Origin: Brachynemurus nebulosus
Lineage: Eukaryota; Arthropoda; Insecta; Neuroptera; Myrmeleontidae
DNA: 64,000 nucleotides
Direction of reading: 5' to 3'
NCBI GenBank assembly: GCA_035578155.1
Contig: JAPWDM010000045.1
Coordinates: forward strand, 611,001-675,000
The notes under the pieces: model-generated
Database searches by the model: none
Seen by the model: the letters and a program-made list of their open reading frames with translations, nothing else
Told to the model about the DNA's origin: nothing
Shown here: positions 25,630 through 40,169 of the stretch, in pieces
Position numbering within the stretch: the stretch's first letter is position 1
How the letters are laid out: every line of letters starts with the position of its first letter
Made by a program: the position numbers and the translations under genes

Positions 25630-25870
25630 AAGTAACTATACTAACGTAACCTTAACTAACCTCACCACCTAGTTTTATATCAAAAATCTCAATATATTGT
25701 TAAAACTAACTAAACTAACCTAACCTTAACTAACCTCACTACCTAGTTTTTATATCAAAAATAGAAGTCCTATTGTTAAAACCAAGCTAACCTAACCTTA
25801 ACTAATCTCACCACCTAGATTTTATATATAAAAAATCGAAATATATTGTTGAAACTAACTAAACTAACCT
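25630..25870. repeat. Tandem array, about 80-bp unit
   Basis: About three units contain AACCTTAACTAACCTCACCA, then CTAGTTTTATATCAAAAAT, then a TATATTGTTAAAACTAACTA-like segment, with scattered differences. It lies inside the element at 25477-26336. Confidence 0.8.
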
Positions 25871-25874
25871 AAAC

Positions 25875-26059
25875 CTACAACTTGTCTATGAGACGATGAT
25901 CTCTGGCGCCGTCGTTGCCTTCATTGTGATCTGTCTCTTTTTAGGATAATATGTGTCATATGTATTCCGTCCGTCTCTTTTTAGCATAACAGTTTGTGTC
26001 TATTCTCCTCTTCCCTTCGTCCTGCTATTATAGATCGTCGTCTTATAGACAAGTAGTAG
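25875..26059. mobile_element. Nested 185-bp inverted-repeat MITE
   Basis: CTACAACTTGTCTATGAGAC at the left is mirrored at the right by GTCTTATAGACAAGTAGTAG, and the match continues to GATGATCT/AGATCGTC. The interior has two copies of GTCTCTTTTTAG. It lies between the two tandem arrays of the larger element, so it is probably a secondary insertion, although it could be an original part of the element. Confidence 0.6.
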
Positions 26060-26084
26060 TTTTTATATAAAAAATCTAATGGAA

Positions 26085-26268
26085 GCGAACTAGTATACGG
26101 TCTATACGGGAGCGAACTAGTATACGGTCTAGACGGGAGCGAACTAGTATACGGTCTAGACGGAAGCGAACTAGTATACGGTCTAGACGGGAGCGAACTA
26201 GTATACGGTCTAGACGGGAGCGAACTAGTATACGGTCTAGACGGGAGCGAACTAGTATACGGTCACGG
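26085..26268 (+). repeat. Tandem array of a 27-bp unit
   Basis: About seven nearly identical units of GGGAGCGAACTAGTATACGG plus TCTAGAC stand head to tail. Each unit contains the inverted-repeat terminus of the element at 25477-26336, so the array is an amplified subterminal repeat. Confidence 0.95.
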
Positions 26269-26524
26269 GAGCGTAGTACGGTTACTTGTATAATACCCTT
26301 CAGGGCTATCTGATCGCGGGAGCGAACTAGTGTGCTCCGAAAAATTGGTTACGGATATGTAAAAAGGTGGTTATTTGCTCAAGTTAAAAAACTCATTTCA
26401 TCGTCTTTCTAACTTATATTTTTGGATTCAATATACTGCCTAGAAGAGAGAAATAAAGGAGGCAAAAATAGGGACCTCTGATTTTAGCTATAAGTAATTC
26501 GAATAATCACCATCGAAATTTTCT

Positions 26525-26890
<366 letters not shown>

Positions 26891-27439
26891 GTCAAAAAAC
26901 TAAGTTTTCTGTCAGAATTAAACAACTTTTTAAATTTTTTTATACCATTCAAAAAATGAAAAAAATTTATATAGGACATGTTTTTGAATTTTTACTTTAC
27001 GTAAATTAATTTGGCCTTGGAAAAATTAAGAAATTTGTTAGAAATGGATTAAAAAATTTCCAAAAGGATATTTGTTGTCTTTTTTTATTATATATGGACA
27101 AACTATCTCCATTTCAATTTTTAAAATGGTACATTTTCAAAAAGGAAGCTTTTTGAGTGATATGTAATGAAAAAATTTTTTTAAGCAAGGCAATCGACGA
27201 TATACATTTGTTCCACTCCCTCACCCAGGATCCATACGTGTTTCTATCTCATGTTAATTTTTTAAAAAAGCTCCCAGTTTTGTGTTTTTGAGTGACAATT
27301 TGAGATTAATTATGTGGCCTTTTCCACAATACATATACAATAAAGCGTAAAGCGTAAGAAATATTCTAATCTAATCTAAATAAAAATAACATAAACTTTG
27401 GTTCGTTTTTTTTTTTAATTTAATTCATTTTATGTAGAA

Positions 27440-27760
27440 ATTGTTAAATATTTTTTACTGTTAGGATAAACTTTTTACTAAAATTATTTTAGATGAATAA
27501 AGGTTATGTTGTATGAGTCCCGCCAGGGTTTACTGATCCCATTATTGTAAAAAATAAACTAACCGACCGATTTTGAAAATTTTTTCACTGTTAGAGAACT
27601 AAATTATTTTAGATGGATACAACTATGCTGCACAAAGTCCGTTCGGGTTCTTGGGTCCCAAAAATATCAAAACTAATTGCCCAGCCGATTTTAAAAAATC
27701 TTTTACTCTTAGAAAGCTAAACTATTTTAAATATGTACAGTTCTTAGATAAGATCCGCCG
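27440..27760 (+). repeat. Diverged tandem repeat, about 125-bp unit
   Basis: Three diverged units share an ACTGTTAG(A/G)..AAACT..ATTATTTTAGAT core, a GTCCCGCC/GTCCGTTCGGG-like segment and CCGATTTTGAAAATTTTTTC. The GGAAATTCGCTATGTTATGCAG segment after the last unit recurs near 36840, hinting at a dispersed repeat. Confidence 0.55.
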
Positions 27761-27994
27761 GTGCCCAATATTTGGAAATTCGCTATGTTATGCAGATGCT
27801 GCGACAGGGGTATTTTATTTCTATACTTTTTATAGTAACAACAATAAGTGACAATTCTTGTTTTCATAAAATAATTCAATAATTAACTCAGTATACCTGA
27901 CGATGGAATCATCAAAAACATTAAATTACTATACAAAGCAGTCTAGCATTTTGTTTTCCTTCTCTTTCAACCTATAATATAATAATCTTATTAG

Positions 27995-30465
27995 AACAAG
28001 AAGCAGAGACAATGGTATTGTTTAGAGTATTTTCTTTTTTACATTTTTGGAAAGCCCTCATTTGATATCATAGTAATAAATTAATGACAGAAATTGTTTA
28101 TATTGTCTATTTTACTCAAATATTTGTTACCATCAACTTGTGCCAAACGATGAAATTATTTAAAAATTAATGCCATGGGTTTAATTCAATACTACAGTTC
28201 TTTTCTGAACGTATAACTCGTACAAAAAATCGTAGCGTCCAAACAAGGAAAACTATGTAACTAATTTACTTTGACAAATATACTGCGTGCGCCTAATATA
28301 ATATTACAATAAAAACTTGTCTTTACTTTTAAGGGTAAAGAATTTTTTTATTACTACCATTCCTGCCCCAAATTTTCTAAATTAAATTAAAAATCATTGG
28401 TTACCACAATATAACCAACGATTTAATCTCGCTATACAGCTGAAGATAAACGATATTGTTAGGATACCAAAATATATCAGTACCTATAATATATTTACGA
28501 CTAATAATTACGTATCCATTTAATATCTAATATTAGTTCTAAAAAGTGTCAAAGCTAAATATGGAATATATTACATATTTATTAATGATATATACTAATA
28601 CAAAAAAACGCCGTGAGCAGCGGGGCCCCATCACGGTAGTCGAATTTTCCCCTTCATCTTCGGTATTGAATGTCTACAAGCGAAATGTGATTGAAAGTCT
28701 ACAACCGAATTGTCATTTTGTTGGTTTCAAAACTGGTGATGAGTGTTCGGCTGATCGAGGCTTTAAAAAAAGGTTTTAAGTATTTAAGGGCTGTATCTCA
28801 GTAAATTTCAATTTTGTGCCGAAAACAGGTAGCAGAAAAAAAACCAACACAATTCGTACGAGGGCATTCCTGCCCATGTTTATCCGCTAATTGCCTTTAT
28901 GTTTTAGTTTTAAATATTAAAAAAGGACCTTAAATAGTAAACTGGAAGGCCTTTTTAAAGATATTTTTTCTTTCGAAAAAAAAATAAAAAATAAAAAATT
29001 ATTTCTTCGGTATTGAGTGTCTACAAGCGAAATATAATTGAAAATCCACAAGCGATTTGTAGTTTTGTCGGTTTCAAAACTGATAATGAGTGTCCGGTTG
29101 ATCGGGGCTTTAAAAAAAGATTTTAAGTTTTTAAGGGCTGAATCTCAGTAAATTTCAATTTTGTGCCGATAGAAGTTAACAGGGAAAAAGCCAACACAAT
29201 TCGTACGAGGGCATTTCTATCCATGCTTATCCGCCAATTGCCTTTGTGTTTTATTTTTAAATATTAAAAAAGGAACTTAAATAGTAAACTGGAAGGCTTT
29301 TATGAAGATATTTTTTCTTTCCAAAAAAATCCAAAATTTCTATTTTATAAATAATAAAAATCCAAAATTCCTAAATAATAATTAAATAAATAAATAAACA
29401 GTGACTTTAATAACATTTTCAAATTACTTAATATATATGTATTTCATTTGTTAAAAAATTGTATTCACTTTTTTTTAAATTTTTTAAAATTACTATTCGC
29501 CTACTTGTATTTAGAATAAACATAATGCTTTTAAAACACATTTAACAATAGAATTCAATTCCGATGTAAAAATGGGAGAAGTGGGGGGAAAAGTGATGCG
29601 GACTCCCTACAAGGTACTAGCTGGATACTAACTGAATACACGTACAAAATTTCAGCCCTCTAGGTTTCCTTATGGAGTCTCTAGACGTGTTAGAAAACAA
29701 GTAAAAAAATTAAGGAAATATTGGCGTCAAAATCGTGGGGGTAAGGGTTAAAGGTTGAAACCTCCAAAAAACAGTGTCTGGCTATTAGCTTAACCTGTAC
29801 ACCAAATTTCAGCCCTCTAGGTTTATTTGGGGAGATTTTGACCCGAACGAAACTGTTAAAAAACAAGAAAAATCATGTTCTTTTGGGTATAAAAATGGTG
29901 GGGGTAGGGGTTAAAAGTCGAGACCCCCAAAAGGCACCCCCTTGATACTAACTCAATCCGAATACAAAATTTCAGCCCTCTAGGTTTATTCGGATGACCT
30001 GTGCGAGTGGTACAAACTTCGAAAACGTCGAAAATGCATGAAATTGTAGCTTAAAAATGAGGGGGGTGGGGGTAAAATATTAAAACCTCCAAAAAGCACA
30101 ACCTAGGTACGAACTTTATCAACACACCAAATTTCAACCCTCTACGTTAATTCTGGGGGGCTGGGGGCCTGTTAGATCCAGCGAAAATCGTTTTTCCCCC
30201 CTCTACTCCCACCATATCATCCTAGGAAGCTGAATTTTGGATATGTTGTAGATAATTGACCGAAACATTATTTAAAACCGGTTCGGAAAAGTTTTATTGC
30301 TTTTCCGCCCCCCACCACCCCCTTAAAGGTCGGGTCCGAAAAAAAATTTGCCCAAAATTTGACCCCACTTTGATAGTATTGTTGTGCATCGGAATAAGCC
30401 CCACTTACCAAATTTCATCTCTTAACTTCCATAGGGGGGCCCTACACATATTAAAAGGTTGCGGG

Positions 30466-30532
<67 letters not shown>

Positions 30533-30655
30533 CATCTTTTTTTTTTACATAATCGTGTTCTACGGGTCCGAAAACGGATAGCGCCCCTGGTCTCGCCTCT
30601 CGCAGCTCTTATCGTATAGACTGTATAAGTCTAATTTTTCGGAGAAAATTCGACT
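27995..30655 (+). repeat. 2.66-kb repeat unit, copy 1
   Basis: Directly followed by a second copy starting with the same AACAAGAAGCAGAGACAATG at 30656. Copy 1 contains an extra internal duplication (28665-28965 repeated, diverged, at 29010-29310) that copy 2 lacks. From 29647 on it carries four diverged units of about 160 bp, each with AAATTTCAGCCCTCTAGGTT or a variant (29647, 29804, 29967, 30129). It ends in a (TA)n array (30469-30529) and a unique tail. A 77-residue ORF (28546-28779) is identical in copy 2, but its internal paralogue is frame-broken, so it is not supported as coding. Confidence 0.92.
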
Positions 30656-33046
<2,391 letters not shown>

Positions 33047-35161
33047 AAAATTAAGGGAACAAAAAAAATTGTTAATTTTTTAGTGATTTTTGAAGGGCTG
33101 TATTTACGTGAAAAATGGTCGTATCGAGATGATAAAAATAGCATTTTGAAGCACGAAGATTCTAGTTTTGAGATCTTTCGTCCAAAAAATCTTAGGAGTG
33201 ACAGTTATCGAGTAATCCTAAGGAATAACACAAAAATTGGAAATTGAAAATTTCTGGCTCTTTTTTTTCGGTCTACGGGCTTGAAATAAATTGTTACAGT
33301 AAAGTCATGGTATTGACTTGATAGCTTGTTTATTCAGTTTCAATTTTCTTTTTAAAATTTTTCTCTACGTTGAATTGTTCCGGAGATATCCAACTTTGAA
33401 TGCAAAAGAATCCTTTTTGCTTTACCCATCGATGTCTCAGTAACCGATGATTGGACAGAAAATTGAAGCAGTTTTGGAATCTGGAATAAATTTCCTATAA
33501 GGCTATCCTGCGTACTTTAAGGAAAAAAATTTTTCCATCTTTAATTTTAACCTGAAAAGTATGAAAAATGGGACTGTTTTCCTTGTTGCGAAAAATTGTC
33601 CGCATCCTTACGAGTATTGATGGGGAATTTAATATTTATACCAATTTTTATACGTCACTGTACCCCAAATAATCCTGCAAATCGACAGATTGATCTATTG
33701 AATGGTTTTCCTAAACCGTTTGCTCAAATGTCAGAAAAAAAATTAAAGGAGCAAAATTGAATGAAAAATTCAATTTTTTTTTAAACTTTTTTCACAGTTC
33801 GGCATTTTTTATCCATTAAGGTAGTTGGTCGATAAAACGATTTTTTCAAAGGATTTTAACGAAACTTCTCTAGACATTTATTTTCTCCAATACCAATAAT
33901 ACGAGCCCTTACCGAAAAAAAAAATTGACCACCCCAATTTTGAGAAAAACGATTTCAAAGTTTTGTATTTTTAACACGGGTTCTTATGGGAAAATTCTAT
34001 TTTTTTTGAATAAAATGAAAACGTGTCAAAGGAATTTGATAAAAATTTAATATGTTATTTAATACAAAGTTACAAACTATATTTAATAAGAAATAAATGA
34101 CCACGCCGATTTTGAAATATAATTTAAAAACATCATTTTACTACGTTTTTACAACACTTTTTCAACAATTCTTTTAAATTTCTACAACATAAGCGAGCGG
34201 AAATACACAAAAAAACAAGTGGTATACAAATATAATAACTGAAGAATATCAATACATTATTTAATTTTTGATAAAAGAAAGTTTTTTTTCTGAGATAAAC
34301 TTTTGTACCTGACTATCTCAGAGCAACTACGTTAAATTTACAAAATAAGAAAAAAAATTTTTTAAAGTAAATAAATTATAGAAAAAAAATGTTTTCTTAG
34401 TTTTCAAATTTAATGGATAAAAAATGCCGAACTGAGAAAAAAGTTGAAAAAAAAAGAATTTTTCATTCAGTTTTGCTCCTTTTTTCTGACATTTTGAACA
34501 AACGGTTTAGGAAAACCATTCGACAGATCAATCTGTCGATTTGCAGGATTATTGGGGGTACAGTGACGTATAAAAATTCGTACAGATATTAAATTCCCCA
34601 TCCATACTCGCAAGGATGCGGACAATTTTTCGCAACAAGGAAAACAGTCCCATTTTTTCATACTTTTCAGGTTAAAATTTAAGATGATAAAAATTTGTTT
34701 TTTCTAAAGTACTAAGTTTCTTTATTCCAGATTCCAAAACTGCCCTTCAATTTTCTGTCCGATCACCGGTTACTGAGATATCGATGGGTAAAGCAAAAAG
34801 GATCCTTTTGCATTCAAAGTTGGATATCTCCGAAACAATTCAACGTAGAGAAAAATTTTAAAAAGAAAATTGAAGCTGAATAAACAGACTATCAAGTCAA
34901 TACCATGGCCTTACGATAAAAAAATTGTTCAAGCCCGTAGACCGAAAAAAAGAGCAAAAATTTTCTATTTTCAATTTTTGTGTTATTCATTAGGATTGCT
35001 CGATAACTGTCACTCCTTAAAGTTTTTGGACGAAAGGTCTCAAAACTAGAATCTTGGAGCTTCACAATGCATTTTTTATCATCTCGATACGATCATTTTT
35101 CACCTAAATACCGCCCTTCAAAAATCACTAAAAAATTAACAATTTTTTGTTCCCTTAATTT
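33047..35161. repeat. 2.1-kb foldback structure
   Basis: The left arm (33047-33818, starting AAAAATTAAGGGAACAAAAA) recurs inverted at 34411-35161 with roughly 85-90% identity. The spacer 33819-34410 is unique within the structure, but its diverged reverse complement is present at 56030-56525. ORFs in the arms (such as 34467-34661 minus) are not maintained between arms. A DNA-transposon origin is likely; the ends and TSD are not fixed. Confidence 0.82.
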
Positions 35162-35496
35162 TTTGTAGTAGTATACGTATCAGTTACCTACTGCATGTTT
35201 TTGGAAAAGTACATTAGTATATAGTTATCACAAATAAATTCAAGGAGGGCAGTCTGATGAATAAGTGTATTTATATTTGTTGCGTTTTCTTGAGTTTATT
35301 GTTAAGGCTTTAGGTCCACGATATTCAAGTAAGTCATGCTTATACAAGAAAAATTTTAGGTATAGATTCAACAAAAATTCTATTCTTCTTTCTTGAAATA
35401 ACGAGAAGCTTTTATAACACCATCTATCAAAGTTTCATAGACTTTCATAAACAGTTTATTTGGCGGAAATGAAAAAGCACTAAAATTTATTGATTA

Positions 35497-35991
35497 CAGC
35501 TGAACTCTTTTTTATGCGGTCCTTTTTCGTGCGAATTTTTTTTTTTTATGCGATTTTTTTATGCGGTTTTTTTATGCGGTTTATACAGTAAGAAACTTAA
35601 ACAACTACTATAATAACTTTCTTTGATAAAAATACTTTTTAACGGCTTTTAAGCATTTAATAATACATTGCATAAGAACATAAGTTATTGCATCATTTAA
35701 TTTTGTTAAAGATGTACTTTTCAAAATTTTCATAATATTATAAAATTGAAATATAATGTTTCTACGTGTAAATTAATGCTTTATCTTGTTTATAGAAGCA
35801 ACTTCTAAGGAAATTTCTAAGTTTTGAGCGTTTTCAGTCATGTTTTTTCGATGAAACTTTGTTTATGCAGCCCCGACCAACCGCACAAAAAAGTTTCTTT
35901 TTTTTATAGCTTTTTACGATATTTTTGAATATATTTTTTTGTGCGATTTTTTTTATGCGGTCCCTATCCACCACACAAAAAAGGTCAGCTG
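35497..35991. mobile_element. Tc1/mariner-pogo-like MITE
   Basis: The ends are CAGCTGAACTCTTTTTTATG and, inverted, CAGCTGACCTTTTTTGTGTG. TA dinucleotides flank both sides (35495-35496, 35992-35993). Multiple TTTATGCGGT and ACCGCACAAAAAA motifs crowd the ends. TA duplication plus CAG ends suits the pogo/Tc1-mariner group. A fragment of the same family (TTTTTTATGCGATCCCGATC) is present near 55860. Confidence 0.72.
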
Positions 35992-35999
35992 TATTTTAT

Positions 36000-38260
36000 T
36001 AATTAATTAATTTATTTATTTTACTGCGCCTAACTGCTGTGATCATGTGTGTAGTATTTTATATACTGTATAAAATATAAATTTTTGGTTATTTAAAAAT
36101 GTTAAAGGTGACGATAAGTTTAGAACCATCGAGAAAAATATGACGCAATTTTGCTTCCATTAATGCTCTATGTATAGAAATATTTTGATCCTGGTTTCAC
36201 CTCTTTAGTCCTAGTAAATCTAGAAATTAGAGATGAGTTTAGATACGACGATAATGTGCGTACATTAACCCGGTCGCGGTCACTAACACTGTAAGATGTC
36301 AAGTGAAACCTGATTAACTGCGACACTACACTGTGCCACGTTAAAAACTCCATATACAGTGTCAAAGCAGTGTGTCAGTTAGCCATTTCGTCACTATTCT
36401 TCATAATCGTTAACATGTTAATATCCGATTATGTGGTTTCTTGGGTTCCATTAGGCATAAAACGTCAAGACTCGGTAACAGCTACATATAGTGCATATAT
36501 CCTAATACGAATTGATGGTCGTACTTCAGTTTGTTATAGCTACATTCTATATGGAACAAGTAAAATAAACTTGGTCAAAAGAGCAATATTCAAGCATAAA
36601 CTTCAATAGAATCCCATGGCCATACTTCTATACATCATTTAAGTCTCTGACATCCTTTATTACTTATTACCGTTACTAAAATCGGTAAGATTAACCAACT
36701 TTCTAGATCTTGTAGTTTTTAAGTTCCGAATGCACATAAAAAAAAACTTTTCTGCGCTACCGCAAAGAGCAGAAAAAATCACATAAAATACCTTTAGAAC
36801 ATTCTATGTATTTTTCCGAGAAAAAGTGATTTCTTTATCCGGAAATTCGCTATTTTATGCAGGATATTACAACAGGGGCATTTTTTAATCGCATCCAGGG
36901 CTCAAATTGCTAAAATTGTAGGTATCGGAACGCCTCTTACTAATTTTTTACAAAAATTTTCCCGACAAATGAAGAAACGAGCAAAAAAAAAAAGGTCAAA
37001 AACACGAAATGTGCTAACAAGTAAACAAACAGTTGTTTTTGCTTATCATATTCTCCTATTCTCTTAAACTGACACTGACGAGCAAACAAAAAGAAAACAT
37101 CGTAGGCCTTGACTTACCGTGAACCTCTGCTTTCAACTTGTGAAGATACTGATAAAAAAAAAAATTAGGACGTACTGAACCGTTTTGGCAAAAACTTAGA
37201 ACCTCTGCACGATGTAGGAATGCCGTACAAGGTGACCGAATACCGTTCCGCAGCCTTCCGACCGAAATTAAACAAGCCCTGATCGTAGTTTGGATTAAGC
37301 AGTATATACGGAAGATAATCTTTAATTTCATTTAAAAACAAATCACCTAAGAGTATTTCACAGCTATTAAACTTTAAACAGATCTATAGCGTAATAAATA
37401 GATTAAAATAAATATAAATGCGAAGATAATTTCGTTTCAAATTTTAAAACTGATCAGATAGCGCTAATTCAAAATCGTTATAATAAATTTGTCTCATCAT
37501 ATGCCACATAGATGATTAGACTAGGTAATGAAGTGAATCATGAAAACGATTCAAATATGTAGGTTAAATAATTCTGCATTATATTGATTGTATTTTAAAA
37601 TTTCATTGATAAAATTTGTTTAATCTTCACAAGTAACCTACTTTGTAAAAATTTTTAATCATTTCTAGTTTGTTTGTTCAATTTAGTGTATTTAACTATA
37701 TTAAAAATATACATATAGTGATTAATAATATGAATATTTTAAATAAACTCAATAGGAAATGATTTACTTCAGATAGAACGATTGTATGTAGCAAAGAATA
37801 AATAAGCCTGTTAGTAGGAATGATCAAATGTAAGATCAAAATCAAGACCCTAATAGTCTTGGTCTTGAACTTGTCTGCGAATTAAGAACCTTGACTTTTT
37901 GATTGTGTTCCTACACGCGTAATTTTGCTCTTGGTTTTGGTACAGTAAAGTTGAAAACACTGCAAAAAGACTTATCTTGCTAATATTCCACTGCTACATA
38001 AGAAAATAAAAATTAGATAATACACTCAATATTGTTTGGTATGCTTCAATGTAACCTATAAGAAATTTAACAAGGATAGTAAGGATTTCCTCAGTAATTA
38101 CGTAAGATGCTTTTGCTTACTTTCAAACCTTGTTCTTCTCCATAATTCCTACTCTCCTCCGAATAAGAGAAAATACCCTTTTTCCGAAAAAAAATCTATG
38201 CATAAAACTGTAACGAGACCATTTCTGTACCTGGAATATTTTTTTAAAATTGTACTGGTA
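36000..38260. other. Non-coding DNA, few weak signals
   Basis: No supported gene. The minus-strand ORF 37056-37331 has mixed composition and no domain I recognise. Within it, 37118-37148 is framed by a T-rich acceptor and a GTAAGT donor (see findings). At 37815-37960 there is a degenerate remnant with CAAGAC/GTCTTGG motifs like the element at 41665. Confidence 0.45.
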
Positions 38261-38789
38261 CTATAAATAGTTATTTTTGTCTGTCTGTCTGTCTGTCTGT
38301 TCACGCATCACGCAAAAACTATTGGACGGATTTTCATGAAATTTGGTGAGATGATAACTTATTACCTCGGTCAACATCTAGGATACATTTTATTCCGATA
38401 AAATGTCTAATTCCCACAGGAAACCAGAAAACCATTTTGAGCATATGCACATATTACGCAAAAATTATTGAACGGATTTTGATGAAATTTGATGTGGTGA
38501 CAGCTTATTACCTGCGTCAACATCTAGGATACTCTTTATTACGGGACAATGTCTCATTCCTACGGGAAAATGGAAAAACCATTCTGAGCATATCCACACA
38601 TTACGCAATCTAGGATTCTACTTAGGATATTCGTTATTACGGGAAAATGTTTCCTTCCCTCGGGAAAATACAAAAACCATTTTGAGCGTGTACCTGCGGT
38701 ACGCAAAAATTATTGTTCTATACAAGTTCTGTATAATTATTACATTTATATACTTGAGTCTATAACAATGCGTCGTGCGAACCAGCTAG
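38261..38789 (+). mobile_element. Helitron-like remnant
   Basis: The block starts near a run of TGTC repeats (38278-38300) and contains about three diverged units of 145 bp, each with ACGCAAAAACTATTGGACGG, CATCTAGGATAC and ACCATTTTGAGCAT-like segments. It ends GAACCAGCTAG followed by T. Insect Helitrons often show TGTC runs, such tandem units, and a 3' end in CTAG inserted before T. The hairpin expected just before CTAG is not clear, so the assignment is moderate. Confidence 0.5.
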
Positions 38790-38799
38790 TATTTTCTCA

Positions 38800-39270
38800 A
38801 ACCGCTAGTTAAATAAATTAAACGTTCCCTAGTAATACTCTCCAAATAATACGTAGTGTGCCATGGAACAATAGAAGAAATACAACTTTTTACAGGAATA
38901 CAGCTTTTCTGTAATCACTCATGGGCGTTTCTGGACACATTAAGCTACTTAGTAGTCATTCATTCGGTAGCACTCGATGAATGTGTTTCAATTGTTGTCA
39001 TATTGTCACCGTCATATTAACACGGTATACGTACCACATACATACGTGTGTAATATTATGTATATACGTATGCAAGATAGGTTACTTCATTAATACACAC
39101 AACATACTTCGCACTAACACACACTAAACTGAGTGCACATATATAACATATTGGTGGGATATTTTCTATCCTTTGTCGTTACACTGATTTCAATAGTATA
39201 GAGATACGAATAGTACTTCTGTCCTTTGTGTAGTGTGCCAATCACAAAATTAAAATAGAAAGAAAATTCC
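38800..39270. other. Non-coding DNA, nothing recognised
   Basis: No element ends or coding pattern were seen. Confidence 0.4.
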
Positions 39271-39277
39271 CTTTTAA

Positions 39278-40159
39278 GGGGAGGTTTACTTGAGAGGCGT
39301 TAAAAAAAATCGATTTTTTTTTTTTTTTTTGCAGAAATTGGTAGCTAATTATGTGTAGAATATGTTCCCAAAGTGATTTTGCTGAAAGTAATTTAAGGGA
39401 AGGTTTACTTGGGATTTGATAAAAAAAAATCGATTTTTTTTGCCGAAATTGATAGCAAATTATGTGTAGAATATGTTCCCAAAGTGATTTTACTGAAAAC
39501 AATTTAAAAACAAGATTCTTGCACATTAACCGAATCCAGCTTTCTATAAAAAAAAAAAATTCAAAAAACCTAGTTCACGCAATAATGAGTATTAAATATA
39601 AAATTTTGAAAATACGTTTCTTTATATATATTTTATATTATCTCGGAACTACATTTTTGGAACTGATGGACACGATAACTCAAAAACTATTCGATGAATC
39701 CTTTTCTTTAATTTTTTTTAAAGATAATTCAATCCTTCGGCACCTCTACCTAAGTTCGATACACTTTCAATATTTTTTTTATTTATAAATTTACTTTGAA
39801 GAACGAAAAATAAGACAAAAATCGTAATCAAAAGTTCAAACATCCGCCATTTTTTTTTCTTTCAGCAATTTATTGATATTATAGGTAGAGGTGCCGGTAC
39901 TCTTCACATATTTTATAAATTTTTTTTGTTTTTGGATTTCGGTGGGTTATTACCGGCGCTAGGATCTCCACCAACAAGGCATTGGATTTTCGGATCGTCA
40001 CATTGCACTATCTATAAAATGGACACTTTTTTATATTCTTCCTTGAAAATTTTTTTTTTGTGTAGTTTAATACTTAATAAATATGTGCAAAAAATTTGAA
40101 ATTGATATTTACTTCCGTTCTTGATAATAATTCTTAAGGACTCTTGAGTAAACCTCCCC
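39278..40159. mobile_element. TTAA-flanked inverted-repeat element
   Basis: TTAA at 39274-39277 and 40160-40163 flanks inverted ends GGGGAGGTTTACTTGAGAG and, inverted from the right, GGGGAGGTTTACTCAAGAG. The left end is followed by a near-copy of its first 100 or so bases (39278-39375, again from about 39390), including TTATGTGTAGAATATGTTCC. TTAA duplication suggests piggyBac-type integration, though TTAA is self-complementary and could simply be part of the repeat. No transposase is visible. Confidence 0.65.
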
Positions 40160-40169
40160 TTAAGTGTAA

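Larger units (their letters stand above)
25477..26336. mobile_element. Inverted-repeat element with ACTAGTTCGCTCCCG termini
   Basis: The left end ACTAGTTCGCTCCCGCGGTC (from 25483) is mirrored at the right by CGCGGGAGCGAACTAGT (to about 26331), with the inverted match extending to ATCAGAT inside. The same GGGAGCGAACTAGTATAC motif is tandemly amplified next to the right end, and a variant TTAGTTCGCCCCCG occurs near the left end. The interior holds a second tandem array and a nested MITE. The superfamily is unknown, and no TSD was fixed. Confidence 0.7.

Noticed and set aside
26085..26268. CRISPR-like array
   Set aside because: The 27-bp units are contiguous, without unique spacers; this is an ordinary tandem repeat.
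28546..28779. 77-residue ORF identical at 31207-31440
   Set aside because: Identity follows from the recent 2.66-kb duplication. The diverged internal paralogue near 29015 is frame-broken, so there is no sign of selection for coding.
37056..37331. 91-residue minus-strand ORF
   Set aside because: No recognisable domain, and a poly-F/K stretch caused by an A/T run; only the splice-like motif inside it was kept, as a low-interest finding.
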